Source: Bacillota bacterium (lineage in GTDB: Bacteria > Bacillota > UBA4882 > UBA8346). From it: DNA of 64,000 nucleotides. The stretch covers positions 62,001 through 126,000 of the forward strand of contig JAEVYU010000012.1 in NCBI GenBank assembly GCA_023392595.1, written 5' to 3'. The notes under the pieces are model-generated. The model was given only the letters and a program-made list of their open reading frames with translations. It searched no databases and was not told the DNA's origin. Below, one piece after another: positions 43,201 through 52,521 of this stretch. Numbering within the stretch: position 1 is the first letter of the stretch; the number at the start of each line of letters is the position of its first letter. The position numbers and the translations under genes were made by a program.

Positions 43201-45265
43201 AACCTGATGTGTATATGATGTAAGCAAGGTCCATAGAAGCATTAATGCTGGTTAAATCAGTGGTGTCACCTTGATATAAATCGGCCTCATTTAAATTTAC
43301 GGTGTTTATAGTATTGAGAATACACCGCAATTTATCTTCGATGAAATTAGTACTGAGCAGTAAAGTGGCTCCGCTATCTTCCAACATGTAACGGATTCGA
43401 TCCTCCGGATATTCAGGACTGATTGGAAGATAAGCTCCGCCTGCCTTAAGTACGGCGATTATACCGACGCTCATCTCTAACGACCGTTCTATCAGTAGCG
43501 CGACAATACTATCCCGTTTTACCCCTTTACTCCTTAACACCCTAGCCAACGTATTTGCTTTGGCATTAAGCTCCCGGTATGTAAGCCTCTCTCCTTCAAA
43601 TATTACCGCAATATTTTCAGGTGTTCTTTTCACCTGCTCTTCAAAAAGTTGCTGGATGGTCTTCTCCCTTGGATATTCCGCCCGGGTGTTATTAAAATCA
43701 ACCAATATTGTCCGGCGTTCTTCTTCGAACAACATATTGATATCAGCCAGTTTTATTTCAGGATTTCTAACCATCTCCCGCAGAATATTTTGATAATGTC
43801 CGGCAAGTCTGGTCATGGTCTCTTTTTTAAACAGGCCGGTGCAATAGTTGAACTCCAAATCGATGCCTTGTCCGCTTTCGCTGGCAATCAGCGTCATGTC
43901 CACCTGGGCCATTGGCGGATGATATTCATAGCTGGAGATTTCGACCCCTTCCGCCTTCACTTCTTTTACATCCATATTCTGCAATACAAACATGGCGTCA
44001 AAAATGGGATTACGGCTCGGGTCCCTGGGGATGTTCAGCTCGTCGACCAGCTTTTCAAATGGATAATCCTGATTATCAAAAGCTTTAATTACATTCCGGC
44101 CAATTTCCCTGATAAATTCGCAGCAGCTTATTTCAGGGCGGGGACAATTCCTTAATGCCAGGGTGTTTACAAATACTCCGATGAGATTAAACAGGTCGGC
44201 ATGTCTTCTGCCCGCGGTCGGGGATCCGATGACGATGTCTTCTTGTCCGGTGTATTTTGAGAGCAGGATATTATATGCCGTAAATAATACCGTAAATAAT
44301 GTCACTTTGTTGGCCCGGGCCAGCCCATATAAGCCTTCGCTGAGTTCTTGATCGATCCGGCTTTTTAGGGTATCTCCCTGAAAGGTGAATGATGATGGCC
44401 GTGGATAATCCGTAGCCAGATTTAAAGCCGGTACTTCGCCGCCTAATTGCCCCAGCCAAAAATCTTTTTCCGCCCGTGCCTTATCACTGGCCAACAAATT
44501 TTCTTGCCAGAGCGTATAATCCTTATACTGGACTTTTAAAGCGGGCAGGCTTTTCCCGACATACAATTCATTGACCTCATTAACCAATACCGCCTCGGAG
44601 ACTCCGTCGGATATGATATGGTGCATATCCTGTATTAATAAATACCAGGGGGGTTTTTCGGAAGATTTTATTTTTAGCAGCTTAAAGCGAAATAACGGCG
44701 GTTTGGACAGATCATAGGGGCGGGCAAATTCCCGCGCCAGATGGTCAATAAGCCTCGCATCCCAATCCGCTTCTTCATAGTCCAGTTGAAAATCCACCCG
44801 TTCATCGATGATTTGCGCCGGTTCTCCCTTAATAAGTCTAAAAGATGTCCTTAACGATTCATGTCTGGCGATTAACTGTTCGATCACCTTAATCAACCGG
44901 GCCTTGTCGAAGTTACCGCTGATTTTTAAAATCTGGGTCAGATTGTAGGCTATGCTTCCCTTGTCAATTTGGCTCAATACAAACATCATCCGCTGGGGGG
45001 AGGATAGCGGGTAATATTCCCTTTCCGGCGCCGGCGGAATCGGATTAGACAGGAGGTCCTGGTAATCCCCGGCCCGTATATATTCGATAATCTCGCTTTT
45101 CCTGGCCGATATATCCCTTAAAATTTCATCACTGACGACTCCCTTGGGGGCTTTATATCGCAAGGATTCCCCTTCCACCCAAAGTTTAATATGCTTGGCC
45201 TTCATTTCGGAAACCCATTCCGCTACCGGTTGCTTTGCTATAATATTATTGAATTTCAGGGACAT
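40232..45265 (-). CDS. NRPS: docking-C-A(Ser)-T, ending in a BtrH/C39-like domain and a beta-sandwich
   Basis: Last assembly-line protein, 1677 residues. It has a TubC-type docking domain (about 14-68), a C domain with H-H-I-I-S-D-G near 217, an A domain (about 540-1045) and a T domain with L-G-G-N-S near 1083. The A-domain code residues read D-V-W-H-F-S-L-I-D-K, a known serine code. No thioesterase or reductase follows. Instead, about 1140-1310 shows a Cys in F-L-T-C-L-E-D (near 1158), a His in R-H-I-S-H-T-F (near 1262) and an Asp in Y-C-C-D-G-F (near 1285), the order of a papain/C39-like triad as in BtrH N-terminal-type proteins. A helical stretch follows, then a beta-rich region (about 1495-1677) that recalls carbohydrate-binding sandwiches. 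GGAGG precedes the ATG. BtrH transfers an acyl chain from a carrier protein to an aminoglycoside amine, so transfer or release of the chain is the inferred role. Confidence 0.85.
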   Translation of the reverse strand: MSLKFNNIIAKQPVAEWVSEMKAKHIKLWVEGESLRYKAPKGVVSDEILRDISARKSEIIEYIRAGDYQDLLSNPIPPAPEREYYPLSSPQRMMFVLSQIDKGSIAYNLTQILKISGNFDKARLIKVIEQLIARHESLRTSFRLIKGEPAQIIDERVDFQLDYEEADWDARLIDHLAREFARPYDLSKPPLFRFKLLKIKSSEKPPWYLLIQDMHHIISDGVSEAVLVNEVNELYVGKSLPALKVQYKDYTLWQENLLASDKARAEKDFWLGQLGGEVPALNLATDYPRPSSFTFQGDTLKSRIDQELSEGLYGLARANKVTLFTVLFTAYNILLSKYTGQEDIVIGSPTAGRRHADLFNLIGVFVNTLALRNCPRPEISCCEFIREIGRNVIKAFDNQDYPFEKLVDELNIPRDPSRNPIFDAMFVLQNMDVKEVKAEGVEISSYEYHPPMAQVDMTLIASESGQGIDLEFNYCTGLFKKETMTRLAGHYQNILREMVRNPEIKLADINMLFEEERRTILVDFNNTRAEYPREKTIQQLFEEQVKRTPENIAVIFEGERLTYRELNAKANTLARVLRSKGVKRDSIVALLIERSLEMSVGIIAVLKAGGAYLPISPEYPEDRIRYMLEDSGATLLLSTNFIEDKLRCILNTINTVNLNEADLYQGDTTDLTSINASMDLAYIIYTSGSTGQPKGAMIEHRSLVNRLHWMQRSYPIGQSDVILQKTSYTFDVSVWELLWWSIEGAAVCFLRPGGEKEPQAIIEAIEKNGITTMHFVPSMLNTFLEYISELTDLDRLKSLKQVFASGEALTLKQVKQFNNLLYQKNGTKLHNLYGPTEATIDVSYFNCSTGEELAIVPIGKPIDNIELYILDRNNKLQPVGVPGELCIAGDGLARGYLNRRDLTAEKFVANPFRPSTLMYRTGDLAKWMLDGNIDYVGRLDHQVKIRGFRIELGEIETQLLKYGPVKEVAVIDREDEIGNKYLCAYVTSDKELETTELKRFLSQFVPDYMIPSFFIKLDKLPLTLNGKLDRKALPRPDGMVHNKVDYVAPRNELEKTLCGIWAQVLKVEKVGIDDDFFELGGNSLLAIMLEVEMEKVELYIKNADIFKYRTIRKIVALLRGEPELEAMKVELKPHIIDKKPFNGVKLDIKPVHYDFLTCLEDIVVSVSQWAGYRYELALSEVWSFNFNPPNSEEYYSLGESLEVFEKDLEADLAKYHGIKVILKEANSFAEFIEVLRLELENGRPVMVSMDSFLCPWDWNFQKRHISHTFLISGLDDTTSLLYCCDGFYQTYGIISKDELKSGFDAWYGTFSLEGAEEIQVNWGQILGNAIQQLKTDNGSVNAFNSMRRFADVLENTADIQNEIQGFEDNLFEAPFIKKLEKIAYGRRKFAKMMDYFAEETGLEVFAGSAADLERAASQWANVRALLIKEAFSKDGSFKTRALVKIREIADLEEDIANLITWVYRNNINAMQYFSNRYQTHFNTVKAENIFATSKIALSDLTLYFNNKAFGKSVSIDCRADLTGTGIYFLMESPPGDDIWKVGVMEFKVPDLLKQANDNIFCNGQKVRIGNDVYQRIMILGCAEWGSFSDKIIVNYINGQVEEINVKFTEWLYKPMYGEIIAWEGNAVERIGDNVQLMGAQVHMIAQKYDLKLRNKIDFLQLPDCPGMHIFAISAVCS
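43540..45229 (-). repeat. Copy 1 of a duplicated docking-plus-C-domain segment
   Basis: Matches 49440-51130. Across the first 240 bases of the two genes there are only about a dozen differences (near 95% identity by eye). Similarity falls to roughly 75-80% at the start of the A domain. Recent duplication or gene conversion is inferred. Confidence 0.8.
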
Positions 45266-45344
45266 GACAAAACCTCCGCCGCAAGACTTGGACGCAGAAA
45301 AATTTTAAATTCGCCGGGAAATGTTCCACCGGAGTTAGAGCGAC

Positions 45345-46358
45345 TTAATTGAAGTTCATAAAATGTTTCAATAAATTACTCTCATTAATTACTTTCAAGG
45401 CACCATTTTTTGCTATTTTAAGCGCGTTTTGAATTTGAACCCCTGCTAAATCGGTTTCATTTTCTTTAACCAAGGTCTCAGCCAACCGAAGATGAAATCT
45501 TAACAATAGATTATCCGCATCGGCAAGTTGAATCTTCGATTTTTGTGTGGCTATTCGAATCGCCTCTTTAAAACCTTCCGTATCGACTTGGGTTTTTTTC
45601 TCAAGAAAATAATGTTTTCCCCCCTCACGGGCCCACGAGGAGGAACCATGCACATTTTGGGGTACTCGATATAACGTTGGAATATCCGGTAGATAAAAAA
45701 ATTTTTTACCACCAGCTGAATATCTCATCCAGGTGTGTGAATCTTCGGAAATCCGCTCCGGAGGAAAGGGATACCGGACGGCCAGCTCTGTTCTTACTGC
45801 TGTCGATGAGGTTAAATTGGAATATCCTTTCGTTGTTCCAATATCTATCCAAGCATTTTCACCTTGCGGCGGACCGCTATGATGGGATTCTATCTCCTCC
45901 CTTATGGTAGGCGCCAGTTTCGACAGCGGCACAGGATGATTATCTTCATCAATCACATGAAAGGTAGAATATACCAAATCAATTTCCCGGTCTTCCCTTA
46001 AAATTCTGCGTACCGTTTCTACCCTCCGCGGATGGGATATATCGTCGGCGTCATTAAAAAGTACAAAAGCCGAGCCCATTTTATCAGCCAATTCAATTCC
46101 GATATTTCGGCAAACACCGGCCCCATCATTGGTATCTTTCAATATTACGCTTAATTTATCCTGATAATTTTTTTCGATTGCTTTTAGATAATCCCGTATT
46201 CCTTCGCAGGGCGAATTATCGTCAATCACAATGATATGCCAATCCGGATCTGTCTGGTCTTCTACCCCTCGTAAAGTCTGCGGCAAATATTTCTGACAAT
46301 CTTTTAAATTCTTCCAGTAGTGAGGGATAATAAATGATGCCATCCTTTTTTGAACCAT
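45345..46358 (-). CDS. Glycosyltransferase family 2 protein
   Basis: Predicted inverting GT-A glycosyltransferase of 337 residues, no membrane helix. The opening S-F-I-I-P-H-Y and V-I-D-D-N-S-P segments bind the nucleotide sugar, N-D-G-A-G-V-C-R-N-I-G is conserved, and F-N-D-A-D-D supplies the metal-binding D-x-D. The possible catalytic Asp is in S-E-D-S-H-T-W. ATG 46358 has AAGGG eight bases upstream. It lies between two NRPS genes in the same orientation with gaps of 104 and 79 bases, so it belongs to the operon and probably adds a sugar to the product or a carrier-bound intermediate. Confidence 0.87.
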   Translation of the reverse strand: MVQKRMASFIIPHYWKNLKDCQKYLPQTLRGVEDQTDPDWHIIVIDDNSPCEGIRDYLKAIEKNYQDKLSVILKDTNDGAGVCRNIGIELADKMGSAFVLFNDADDISHPRRVETVRRILREDREIDLVYSTFHVIDEDNHPVPLSKLAPTIREEIESHHSGPPQGENAWIDIGTTKGYSNLTSSTAVRTELAVRYPFPPERISEDSHTWMRYSAGGKKFFYLPDIPTLYRVPQNVHGSSSWAREGGKHYFLEKKTQVDTEGFKEAIRIATQKSKIQLADADNLLLRFHLRLAETLVKENETDLAGVQIQNALKIAKNGALKVINESNLLKHFMNFN

Positions 46359-46462
46359 CAGCGTCACCCTTTTAATGATAAAATAAACCAGCAGACATTG
46401 TACAAATTAGGGTTAATCACTCCTCGAACTCTGATTCCATGCCGTGAGCAGTCAAAAAACTT

Positions 46463-49400
46463 TCATTGCTTTTCCATGTAATGGCTGATAATTCTTTGCA
46501 GATTACCTCTATACCCATGGATGATTGTTTCAATTGTGCTTTTACGGTACTCATATTTGTTATAATTCAACTGGATTTCCAAACCATTTTCATTAATGAT
46601 TAAATTCATCTCAAAAGTATGATCACGATCCTGATTCCCTGTTCTATGTAACGCGCCGAGGGAGTCGGAAATTGGGGAAACGGTAAATTGGGCTAGATGA
46701 TCGTCCCCTTCTTGCCCGACTTGCCCCAGAAAATTAAAGAGTATATCCGGCTTTAGTTTAAACTCCAAGGACCGCTTATTTTCAGGAGAGGTAATGCGTC
46801 GCAAGATATCATGTCCCATTCCGTTATTGGGAATTTTCATTAACGTTTCTTTGATATGATCGACTTGTCCGGATATATCATCATCAAATTTCATATCCAG
46901 GATTACAGGATAACCCACATCGATCCACCCGCAAGTTCTGGTGATATCCAGGTCCTCGAGGACTTTTTCCCGGCCATGGCCGAGTAATGTGACTGAGATT
47001 TTCCTGTTACCGCTCCACTCCTGGAAAGCATACGCCAGACCGGCCAACAGCAGTATTTTAATATCCCGGGAAGATTGCCGGGAAACTTTTAATAAGCCGG
47101 CGGCTTCTTCCGCAGATAGCAGTGAGATTTGATGACAATCGCTATCAAGCATTCGATCCGAAGCGGCATGTCCATCCTTGGGCAAAGGAGGTACCTCGGT
47201 TTCGATCACGCTTTTCCAATAATCCATTTCCTGCAACAATCGCGGACTATTGGCATATTGCTGGACTGCTTGAGACCACTCCATCAGGGAGTCGGTTTTC
47301 GGTGGAAGCTGAATCTCACGGTTATTGAGTGCCTGGACATAACCTGAAAGCAAATCATCAATAATGAATCGCATCGATATCCCGTCGGCTACCAAATGGT
47401 GAATCGTCATCAATAAATGATCGCCGCTTTCCGTTTTAAATAGTCCAAACTTTAGTAAAGGACCTTTCGTTAAATCCATACTGGTGTGAATGGCTTCCGT
47501 TTCTTTTATTATCCGTTCCACATCATTTCCGTCATTCGTTAAATCCACTACCTTTAAGTCGAATAATTCCCCTTCATCCATTCCCCGGTTATACTGGCGG
47601 ACCGAAGCGCCTTCCCATCGAAAAACTATCCGAAGCGCATCATGGTGTTCAACGACTTTCCCTATGGATTTGACGAAAGCCGTTTCCTCAATACTCCCCC
47701 TGCTATAAATCAGTATCGAGGTGTTCCAGTGATGCTTATCGCTAAATGGACGACCAAAAAAATGCTTTTGGATCGGTAATAATGCGATTTCTCCCCTGAC
47801 AATCCCTTGTTCCGCTTGATGTTTAACGGGATGAAAGCGATTTTCCCCGGCGATTAAAGTGGTCAACTCTTCAATTGTAGGTTGTTTGAACAGGTCATTG
47901 ATGGATAATCCAACTTGAAACTCTTGCTGGATCTTGGATATCACCGTCAATGCCTTTAAGGAATCTCCTCCCAAGGTAAAAAAATTGTCATCCACCCCGA
48001 CATTATGGTTCATCAACACTTCCTGCCAAATCGCACTCAGTTTTCGCTCCATCTCATTGGTCGGCCTCTTATATACCGCGCGAATATTGATTCCCGCCGC
48101 CGGTCCGGGCAGGGCTTTCCGATCCAATTTCCCATTGGGGGTCAAAGGCAACTTCGCCACAGGGATAAAGAAGGACGGGATCATGAAATCAGGCATGAAA
48201 TGGGACAAAAATCTTTTTAATTCCGTGATTTCAACCTCTTTATCAGCTGTTATATATGCGCAAAGAAACTTACTGCCATTTTCATCCTCCCTGTCGATGA
48301 CAGCCGCTTCCTTGATCGCTTCATATTTAAGTAACTGGGCCTCGATCTCGCCCAGCTCGATTCGAAATCCTCTGATTTTTACCTGCTGGTCCAGCCGGCC
48401 CAGATATGCAATCTCACCATTGGGGAGCCATCTAGCCAAGTCTCCGGTCCGGTACATTCTTTCTCCGGGGAAAAACGGATCCCCTATAAACTTCTCCGCT
48501 GTCAAATCGTTTCTACGGTAATAACCTTTTGCCAAACCGTCTCCGGCTATCCATAGCTCACCCATCACGCCCACCGGTTGCAAACCTTGATTGTTATCCA
48601 TTATATAAGTGCGGGTATTGGCAATCGGCTTCCCGATCGTGATTTGAGTCTCACAGGTCAATTCCTTCATTGTCGACCACACGGTAGTTTCCGTCGGGCC
48701 ATACATGTTGTAGATTTTGGAAGCAGTCGTTTTTTGCAGTTCTACCAGTAAATCTAAAGGAAATGCTTCTCCTCCGATCATTATCTCTTGCAACCCCTTC
48801 AGGCAGCTTTGGTTATCAGGGTTACTCAAAAACAATTTCATTCTTGAGGGTGTAGCCTGCAACATGTTTACTCCACTCTTCAAGATGAGCTGATTTAAGG
48901 CGTCGGGGTCTTTTTGCTGGTCTTCATTAGCGATAACCACTTTCATTCCCCTTGAAAGAGGCAACAAGGTCTCCAGAACAAAAATATCAAAGGAGAGGGT
49001 TGTCAGCGCCAAGATGGTCTTACCAGGTCCAAACCCGATTCTGCCAATCATCCCTTGAAAGAAATTATGAACCGCCCGGTGTTCCACCATGACTCCCTTG
49101 GGTTTACCGGTCGAGCCCGATGTGTAAATCATATAGGCCAGATCCCCTGGTTTATTAACTATTTCAAGATTGACGGCGCTGCCTTGAAATCCTTGCCGTT
49201 CACTGACATCAACGGTTTGCCCGTTAAAACGGATATCTTCGCTCAACCCCTTTTGGGTGATTAAAATCAAGGCCTGACTATCCTCAAGCATGTATGCCAC
49301 CCGTTGGGCCGGGTACTCCGGATCTATCGGTAAATAGGCCCCGCCGGCTTTTAACACCGCCATAATACCGACCAGCATTTCCATTGAACGTCTTGTCATA

Positions 49401-51157
49401 ACACCTACAATGGTATCCGGTTTAGTCCCTTTTTCTCTTAGTACTCTGGCCAGTTGATTGGCTTTTTCGTTCAACTCCCTGTATGTGAGGCTCTGGGCGT
49501 CAAATTCCAGCGCGATATTTTCAGGAGTACGTCTCACCTGCTCTTCAAAAAGCTGCTGCAGGGTCTTTTCCCTTGGATATTCCGCCTGGGTATTGTTGAA
49601 TTCCACCAGGATGGTCCGGCGTTCTTCCCCGGACATCATCTGGATCTCCCCCAGTTTCTTTTCAGGATTCCCGACCATCTCCTGCAAAATATTTTGATAA
49701 TGCCTGGCAAGCCGGGTGATGGTCTCTTTTTTAAACAGACCGGTGCAATAGTTGATCTCCAATTCGATGCCTTCTCCGCTTTCGACGGCAATCAACGTCA
49801 TGTCCACCTGGGCCATGGACGGATGATATTCATAGTTGGAGATTTCAACCCCTTCCGCCTTCACGTCTTGGACATCCATATTCTGCAGGACGAACATGAC
49901 GTCGAAAATTGGATTCCGGCTGGGCTCCCTAGCAATATTAATCTTCTCTACCAGCTTCTCAAATGGATAGTCCTGATTATCAAAGGCTTTGATGCCATTC
50001 TTTCCCGTTTCCTTTAGAAATTGGCTGCCGGTTTTTTCAGGGCGGGGATAATTCCTTAAAGCCAACGTATTTACAAAAACTCCGATCAGATTCATCAGGT
50101 CGGCATGTCTTCGGCCTGCGGTCGGGCATCCTATAATGATCTCCTCTTGTCCGCTGTATTTGGACAGCAGGATGTTATATGCTCCCAATAATACTGTGAA
50201 TAATGTCACTTGGTTGGCGCGGGCCAAACGATACAAGCCTTCGCTGAGTTCCCTGCCGATCCGCCATTTCAGGGAGTCGCCTTCAAAGGTAAAGGTTGAG
50301 GGCCGCGGATAATCCGTAGCCATATTTAATACCGGAAGTTCGCCGCCTAATTGCTCCCGCCAAAAATCTTCTTCCGCCCGCACCTTTTCGCAGGCTAATA
50401 ATTTTTCTTGCCAGAGCGCGTAATCTTTGTACCGGACCTTCAAGTCAGGCAGGCTTTTCCCGGCATATAACTGATTGACTTCTTGAACCAATACCGCTTC
50501 CGAGACCCCGTCGGCTATAATATGGTGCATATCCTGGATCAACAGATGGCAAGGGGTTTTTTCGGATTTTATTTTTACCAGCTTGAATCGGAATAACGGT
50601 GGCCTGCTCAGATCATAGGGACGGACAAAATCCCGCGCTATCTCCTGGATAAGCTCCCTATCCCCATCCACTTCTTCATAGTCCAGTTGAAAATCCACCC
50701 GTTCATGAATGATTTGCGCCGGTTCTCCTTCAACAAGCCTGAACGATGTCCTTAACGATTCATGTCTGGCGATTAACTGTTCAATCACCTTAATCAGCCG
50801 GTTCTTGTCGAAGTTACCGCTGATTTTTACAATCTGGGTCAGGTTGTAGGCTACGCTTCCCTTGTCAATTTCGCTCAATACAAACATCATTCGCTGAGAA
50901 GAGGATAGCGGGTAATATTCCCTTTCCGGCGCCGGAGGAATCGGGTTTGACAGGAGGTCCTGATAATCCCCGGCCCGTATATATTCGATAATCTCGCTTT
51001 TCCTGGCTGATATATCCCTTAAAATTTCATCACTAACGACTCCCTTGGGGGCTTTATATCGCAAGGATTCGCCTTCCACCCAAAGTTTAATATGCTTGGC
51101 CTTCATTTCGGAAACCCATTCCACTACCGGATCCATTTTTTTTAATTTTATCGCCAC
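46463..51157 (-). CDS. NRPS: docking-C-A(Gly)-T-E, with a probably inactive E domain
   Basis: Assembly-line protein of about 1564 residues. It has a TubC-type docking domain (about 8-60), a C domain with H-H-I-I-A-D-G near 213, an A domain (about 530-1040) with Lys in the N-G-K-L-D-R motif, a T domain with L-G-G-D-S near 1064 and an epimerisation domain (about 1110-1560). The A-domain code reads D-I-L-Q-M-G-M-V-W-K, close to the glycine code D-I-L-Q-L-G-L-I-W-K. The E domain has P-I-Q-K-H-F, H-H-L-V-A-D-G, G-M-G-H-D and F-N-F-L-G-Q, but the usual E-G-H-G-R-E reads L-G-H-G-R-E, losing the catalytic Glu (near residue 1392). Epimerising glycine would have no effect, so the loss fits. A GTG start at 51157 follows GAGGTGG by five bases. 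Confidence 0.88.
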   Translation of the reverse strand: MAIKLKKMDPVVEWVSEMKAKHIKLWVEGESLRYKAPKGVVSDEILRDISARKSEIIEYIRAGDYQDLLSNPIPPAPEREYYPLSSSQRMMFVLSEIDKGSVAYNLTQIVKISGNFDKNRLIKVIEQLIARHESLRTSFRLVEGEPAQIIHERVDFQLDYEEVDGDRELIQEIARDFVRPYDLSRPPLFRFKLVKIKSEKTPCHLLIQDMHHIIADGVSEAVLVQEVNQLYAGKSLPDLKVRYKDYALWQEKLLACEKVRAEEDFWREQLGGELPVLNMATDYPRPSTFTFEGDSLKWRIGRELSEGLYRLARANQVTLFTVLLGAYNILLSKYSGQEEIIIGCPTAGRRHADLMNLIGVFVNTLALRNYPRPEKTGSQFLKETGKNGIKAFDNQDYPFEKLVEKINIAREPSRNPIFDVMFVLQNMDVQDVKAEGVEISNYEYHPSMAQVDMTLIAVESGEGIELEINYCTGLFKKETITRLARHYQNILQEMVGNPEKKLGEIQMMSGEERRTILVEFNNTQAEYPREKTLQQLFEEQVRRTPENIALEFDAQSLTYRELNEKANQLARVLREKGTKPDTIVGVMTRRSMEMLVGIMAVLKAGGAYLPIDPEYPAQRVAYMLEDSQALILITQKGLSEDIRFNGQTVDVSERQGFQGSAVNLEIVNKPGDLAYMIYTSGSTGKPKGVMVEHRAVHNFFQGMIGRIGFGPGKTILALTTLSFDIFVLETLLPLSRGMKVVIANEDQQKDPDALNQLILKSGVNMLQATPSRMKLFLSNPDNQSCLKGLQEIMIGGEAFPLDLLVELQKTTASKIYNMYGPTETTVWSTMKELTCETQITIGKPIANTRTYIMDNNQGLQPVGVMGELWIAGDGLAKGYYRRNDLTAEKFIGDPFFPGERMYRTGDLARWLPNGEIAYLGRLDQQVKIRGFRIELGEIEAQLLKYEAIKEAAVIDREDENGSKFLCAYITADKEVEITELKRFLSHFMPDFMIPSFFIPVAKLPLTPNGKLDRKALPGPAAGINIRAVYKRPTNEMERKLSAIWQEVLMNHNVGVDDNFFTLGGDSLKALTVISKIQQEFQVGLSINDLFKQPTIEELTTLIAGENRFHPVKHQAEQGIVRGEIALLPIQKHFFGRPFSDKHHWNTSILIYSRGSIEETAFVKSIGKVVEHHDALRIVFRWEGASVRQYNRGMDEGELFDLKVVDLTNDGNDVERIIKETEAIHTSMDLTKGPLLKFGLFKTESGDHLLMTIHHLVADGISMRFIIDDLLSGYVQALNNREIQLPPKTDSLMEWSQAVQQYANSPRLLQEMDYWKSVIETEVPPLPKDGHAASDRMLDSDCHQISLLSAEEAAGLLKVSRQSSRDIKILLLAGLAYAFQEWSGNRKISVTLLGHGREKVLEDLDITRTCGWIDVGYPVILDMKFDDDISGQVDHIKETLMKIPNNGMGHDILRRITSPENKRSLEFKLKPDILFNFLGQVGQEGDDHLAQFTVSPISDSLGALHRTGNQDRDHTFEMNLIINENGLEIQLNYNKYEYRKSTIETIIHGYRGNLQRIISHYMEKQ
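49440..51130 (-). repeat. Copy 2 of the duplicated docking-plus-C-domain segment
   Basis: Partner of 43540-45229, see there. The similarity begins abruptly at the shared ACTACCGG/GCTACCGG near the 5' end, after about ten unrelated codons. Confidence 0.8.
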
Positions 51158-51225
51158 AATGACCACCTCACGGATTTTTTATGCCGCTATCGGGAATTCA
51201 TTGGATTTTGGGTTAGTTTTCAATT

Positions 51226-52482
51226 TTAATATTGAAAGTCAGTAAAGATTCCTTTGCTACAAGTAGTCTCAAATATATCATTGAATCTGACAACTTGTTC
51301 ATCATGGGCAACTTTTTTGGTTCTCAACACGCTTTTCAACATCTCCAGCGCGGCCCTAACTTCTTCCACGGTAGGTTGCCGGTTAGCTTTTTCAATCTCC
51401 TCTTTCATGGCTTTAATTTGCCGGTAAGGAACAACTACCCCTTTTTGATACTCTTCTTCATCCCAATTGCTGTTTTTCGTACAAACGGCTTCGGCAATGC
51501 ATTGGATAATCACGTCCATTCCTTGCAGCATCTCTCTCTGCTCATCGCAGGCGAGAACTTTTTTCAACTTTTGGACGTCGGAAGCGTTATCGTATGAATA
51601 AGCCTGAATCCGGGGGGTATTTTTCTTCAGCATATTACACAAAACCGCCTGCGGACCCATCTCAACCACGAAGTCAACCCCTTCTTTCAGCATACGCTCT
51701 ATCGAAGCCTGCCAATGAATCGGCTGGACAATCTGCCTTGTCAAATAGTCGATGATGCTGTCCTTGCCCGGGTATGGCGCGGCGGTTACATTTGAAATTA
51801 CACTGTAAACCAATTCGCCAAAATTGTATTTCTCCAATTCCGCCCTAAATCGCAAGGCGGCCGGTTGCATCAACGGGCTGTGAAACGGCCCGCTGACTCT
51901 TAATGGAATAACCCTGGCGCCTTTATTATTTAGGCTTTCACTCGCTTCCTCCACTGCCGGAGTATGACCGGATATTACAATCTGGTCCAGCGAATTGTAG
52001 TTGGATACCACTACCAGCCTCCCATTTTGCGACGCCTTTCTGCATTCCTCTTCGATAACCCTTTGTGAAATGCCACTTACCGCAGCCATCATCCCGCTGC
52101 CCGGAGCCACAGTATCCTGCATAAACCGGCCTCTTTGTTTCACGATTTTTACGGCATCCGAAAAATCGATTCCACCGGCGCAACACAATGCCGAAATTTC
52201 ACCCAAGCTATGCCCGGCCATTAAAACCGGTTCGACTCCAATCTCTTTCCGATAAATCCGGTAAGCCGCAACACTTGCAGTTAAAACGGCAGGCTGAGTA
52301 TTCTCGGTCTTGGTGAGCTCTTCCATTCCTCCTTCAAAACAAAGCCTTTTAAGGTCAAATCCCAAAGCTTCATTGGCTTCGTCAAAAGTATTTCCGGCTT
52401 CCGGGAAAGATTGGCATAGGCTTTTCCCCATTCCAACATATTGAGAACCCTGCCCTGGAAATAAAAACGCCATTTTTATCAT
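51226..52482 (-). CDS. Free-standing malonyl-CoA acyltransferase (trans-acting AT, FenF-like)
   Basis: Acyltransferase of 418 residues that loads extender units onto carrier proteins. It opens F-L-F-P-G-Q-G-S-Q-Y, has the catalytic Ser in A-G-H-S-L-G-E near residue 90 and the His in S-G-P-F-H-S-P-L near 200. The F-H-S type at that position points to malonyl rather than methylmalonyl. A C-terminal tail of about 110 residues (R-A-A-L-E-M-L-K-S-V-L, then E-Q-V-V-R-F-N-D-I-F) is longer than FabD and resembles FenF/ItuD. GGAGGA lies seven bases before ATG 52482. Neither PKS module visible in full has a working AT, so this protein should serve both in trans. Confidence 0.93.
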   Translation of the reverse strand: MIKMAFLFPGQGSQYVGMGKSLCQSFPEAGNTFDEANEALGFDLKRLCFEGGMEELTKTENTQPAVLTASVAAYRIYRKEIGVEPVLMAGHSLGEISALCCAGGIDFSDAVKIVKQRGRFMQDTVAPGSGMMAAVSGISQRVIEEECRKASQNGRLVVVSNYNSLDQIVISGHTPAVEEASESLNNKGARVIPLRVSGPFHSPLMQPAALRFRAELEKYNFGELVYSVISNVTAAPYPGKDSIIDYLTRQIVQPIHWQASIERMLKEGVDFVVEMGPQAVLCNMLKKNTPRIQAYSYDNASDVQKLKKVLACDEQREMLQGMDVIIQCIAEAVCTKNSNWDEEEYQKGVVVPYRQIKAMKEEIEKANRQPTVEEVRAALEMLKSVLRTKKVAHDEQVVRFNDIFETTCSKGIFTDFQY

Positions 52483-52521
52483 TGCAATCTCCTCCAATTA
52501 CCTAAAGCGATTCCCCTTGTT

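Noticed and set aside
49454..50017. Long plus-strand open frame inside an NRPS gene
   Set aside because: Antisense shadow of a conserved C domain. A similar shadow occurs in the duplicated copy at 43649-44155, so it reflects the shared coding sequence.
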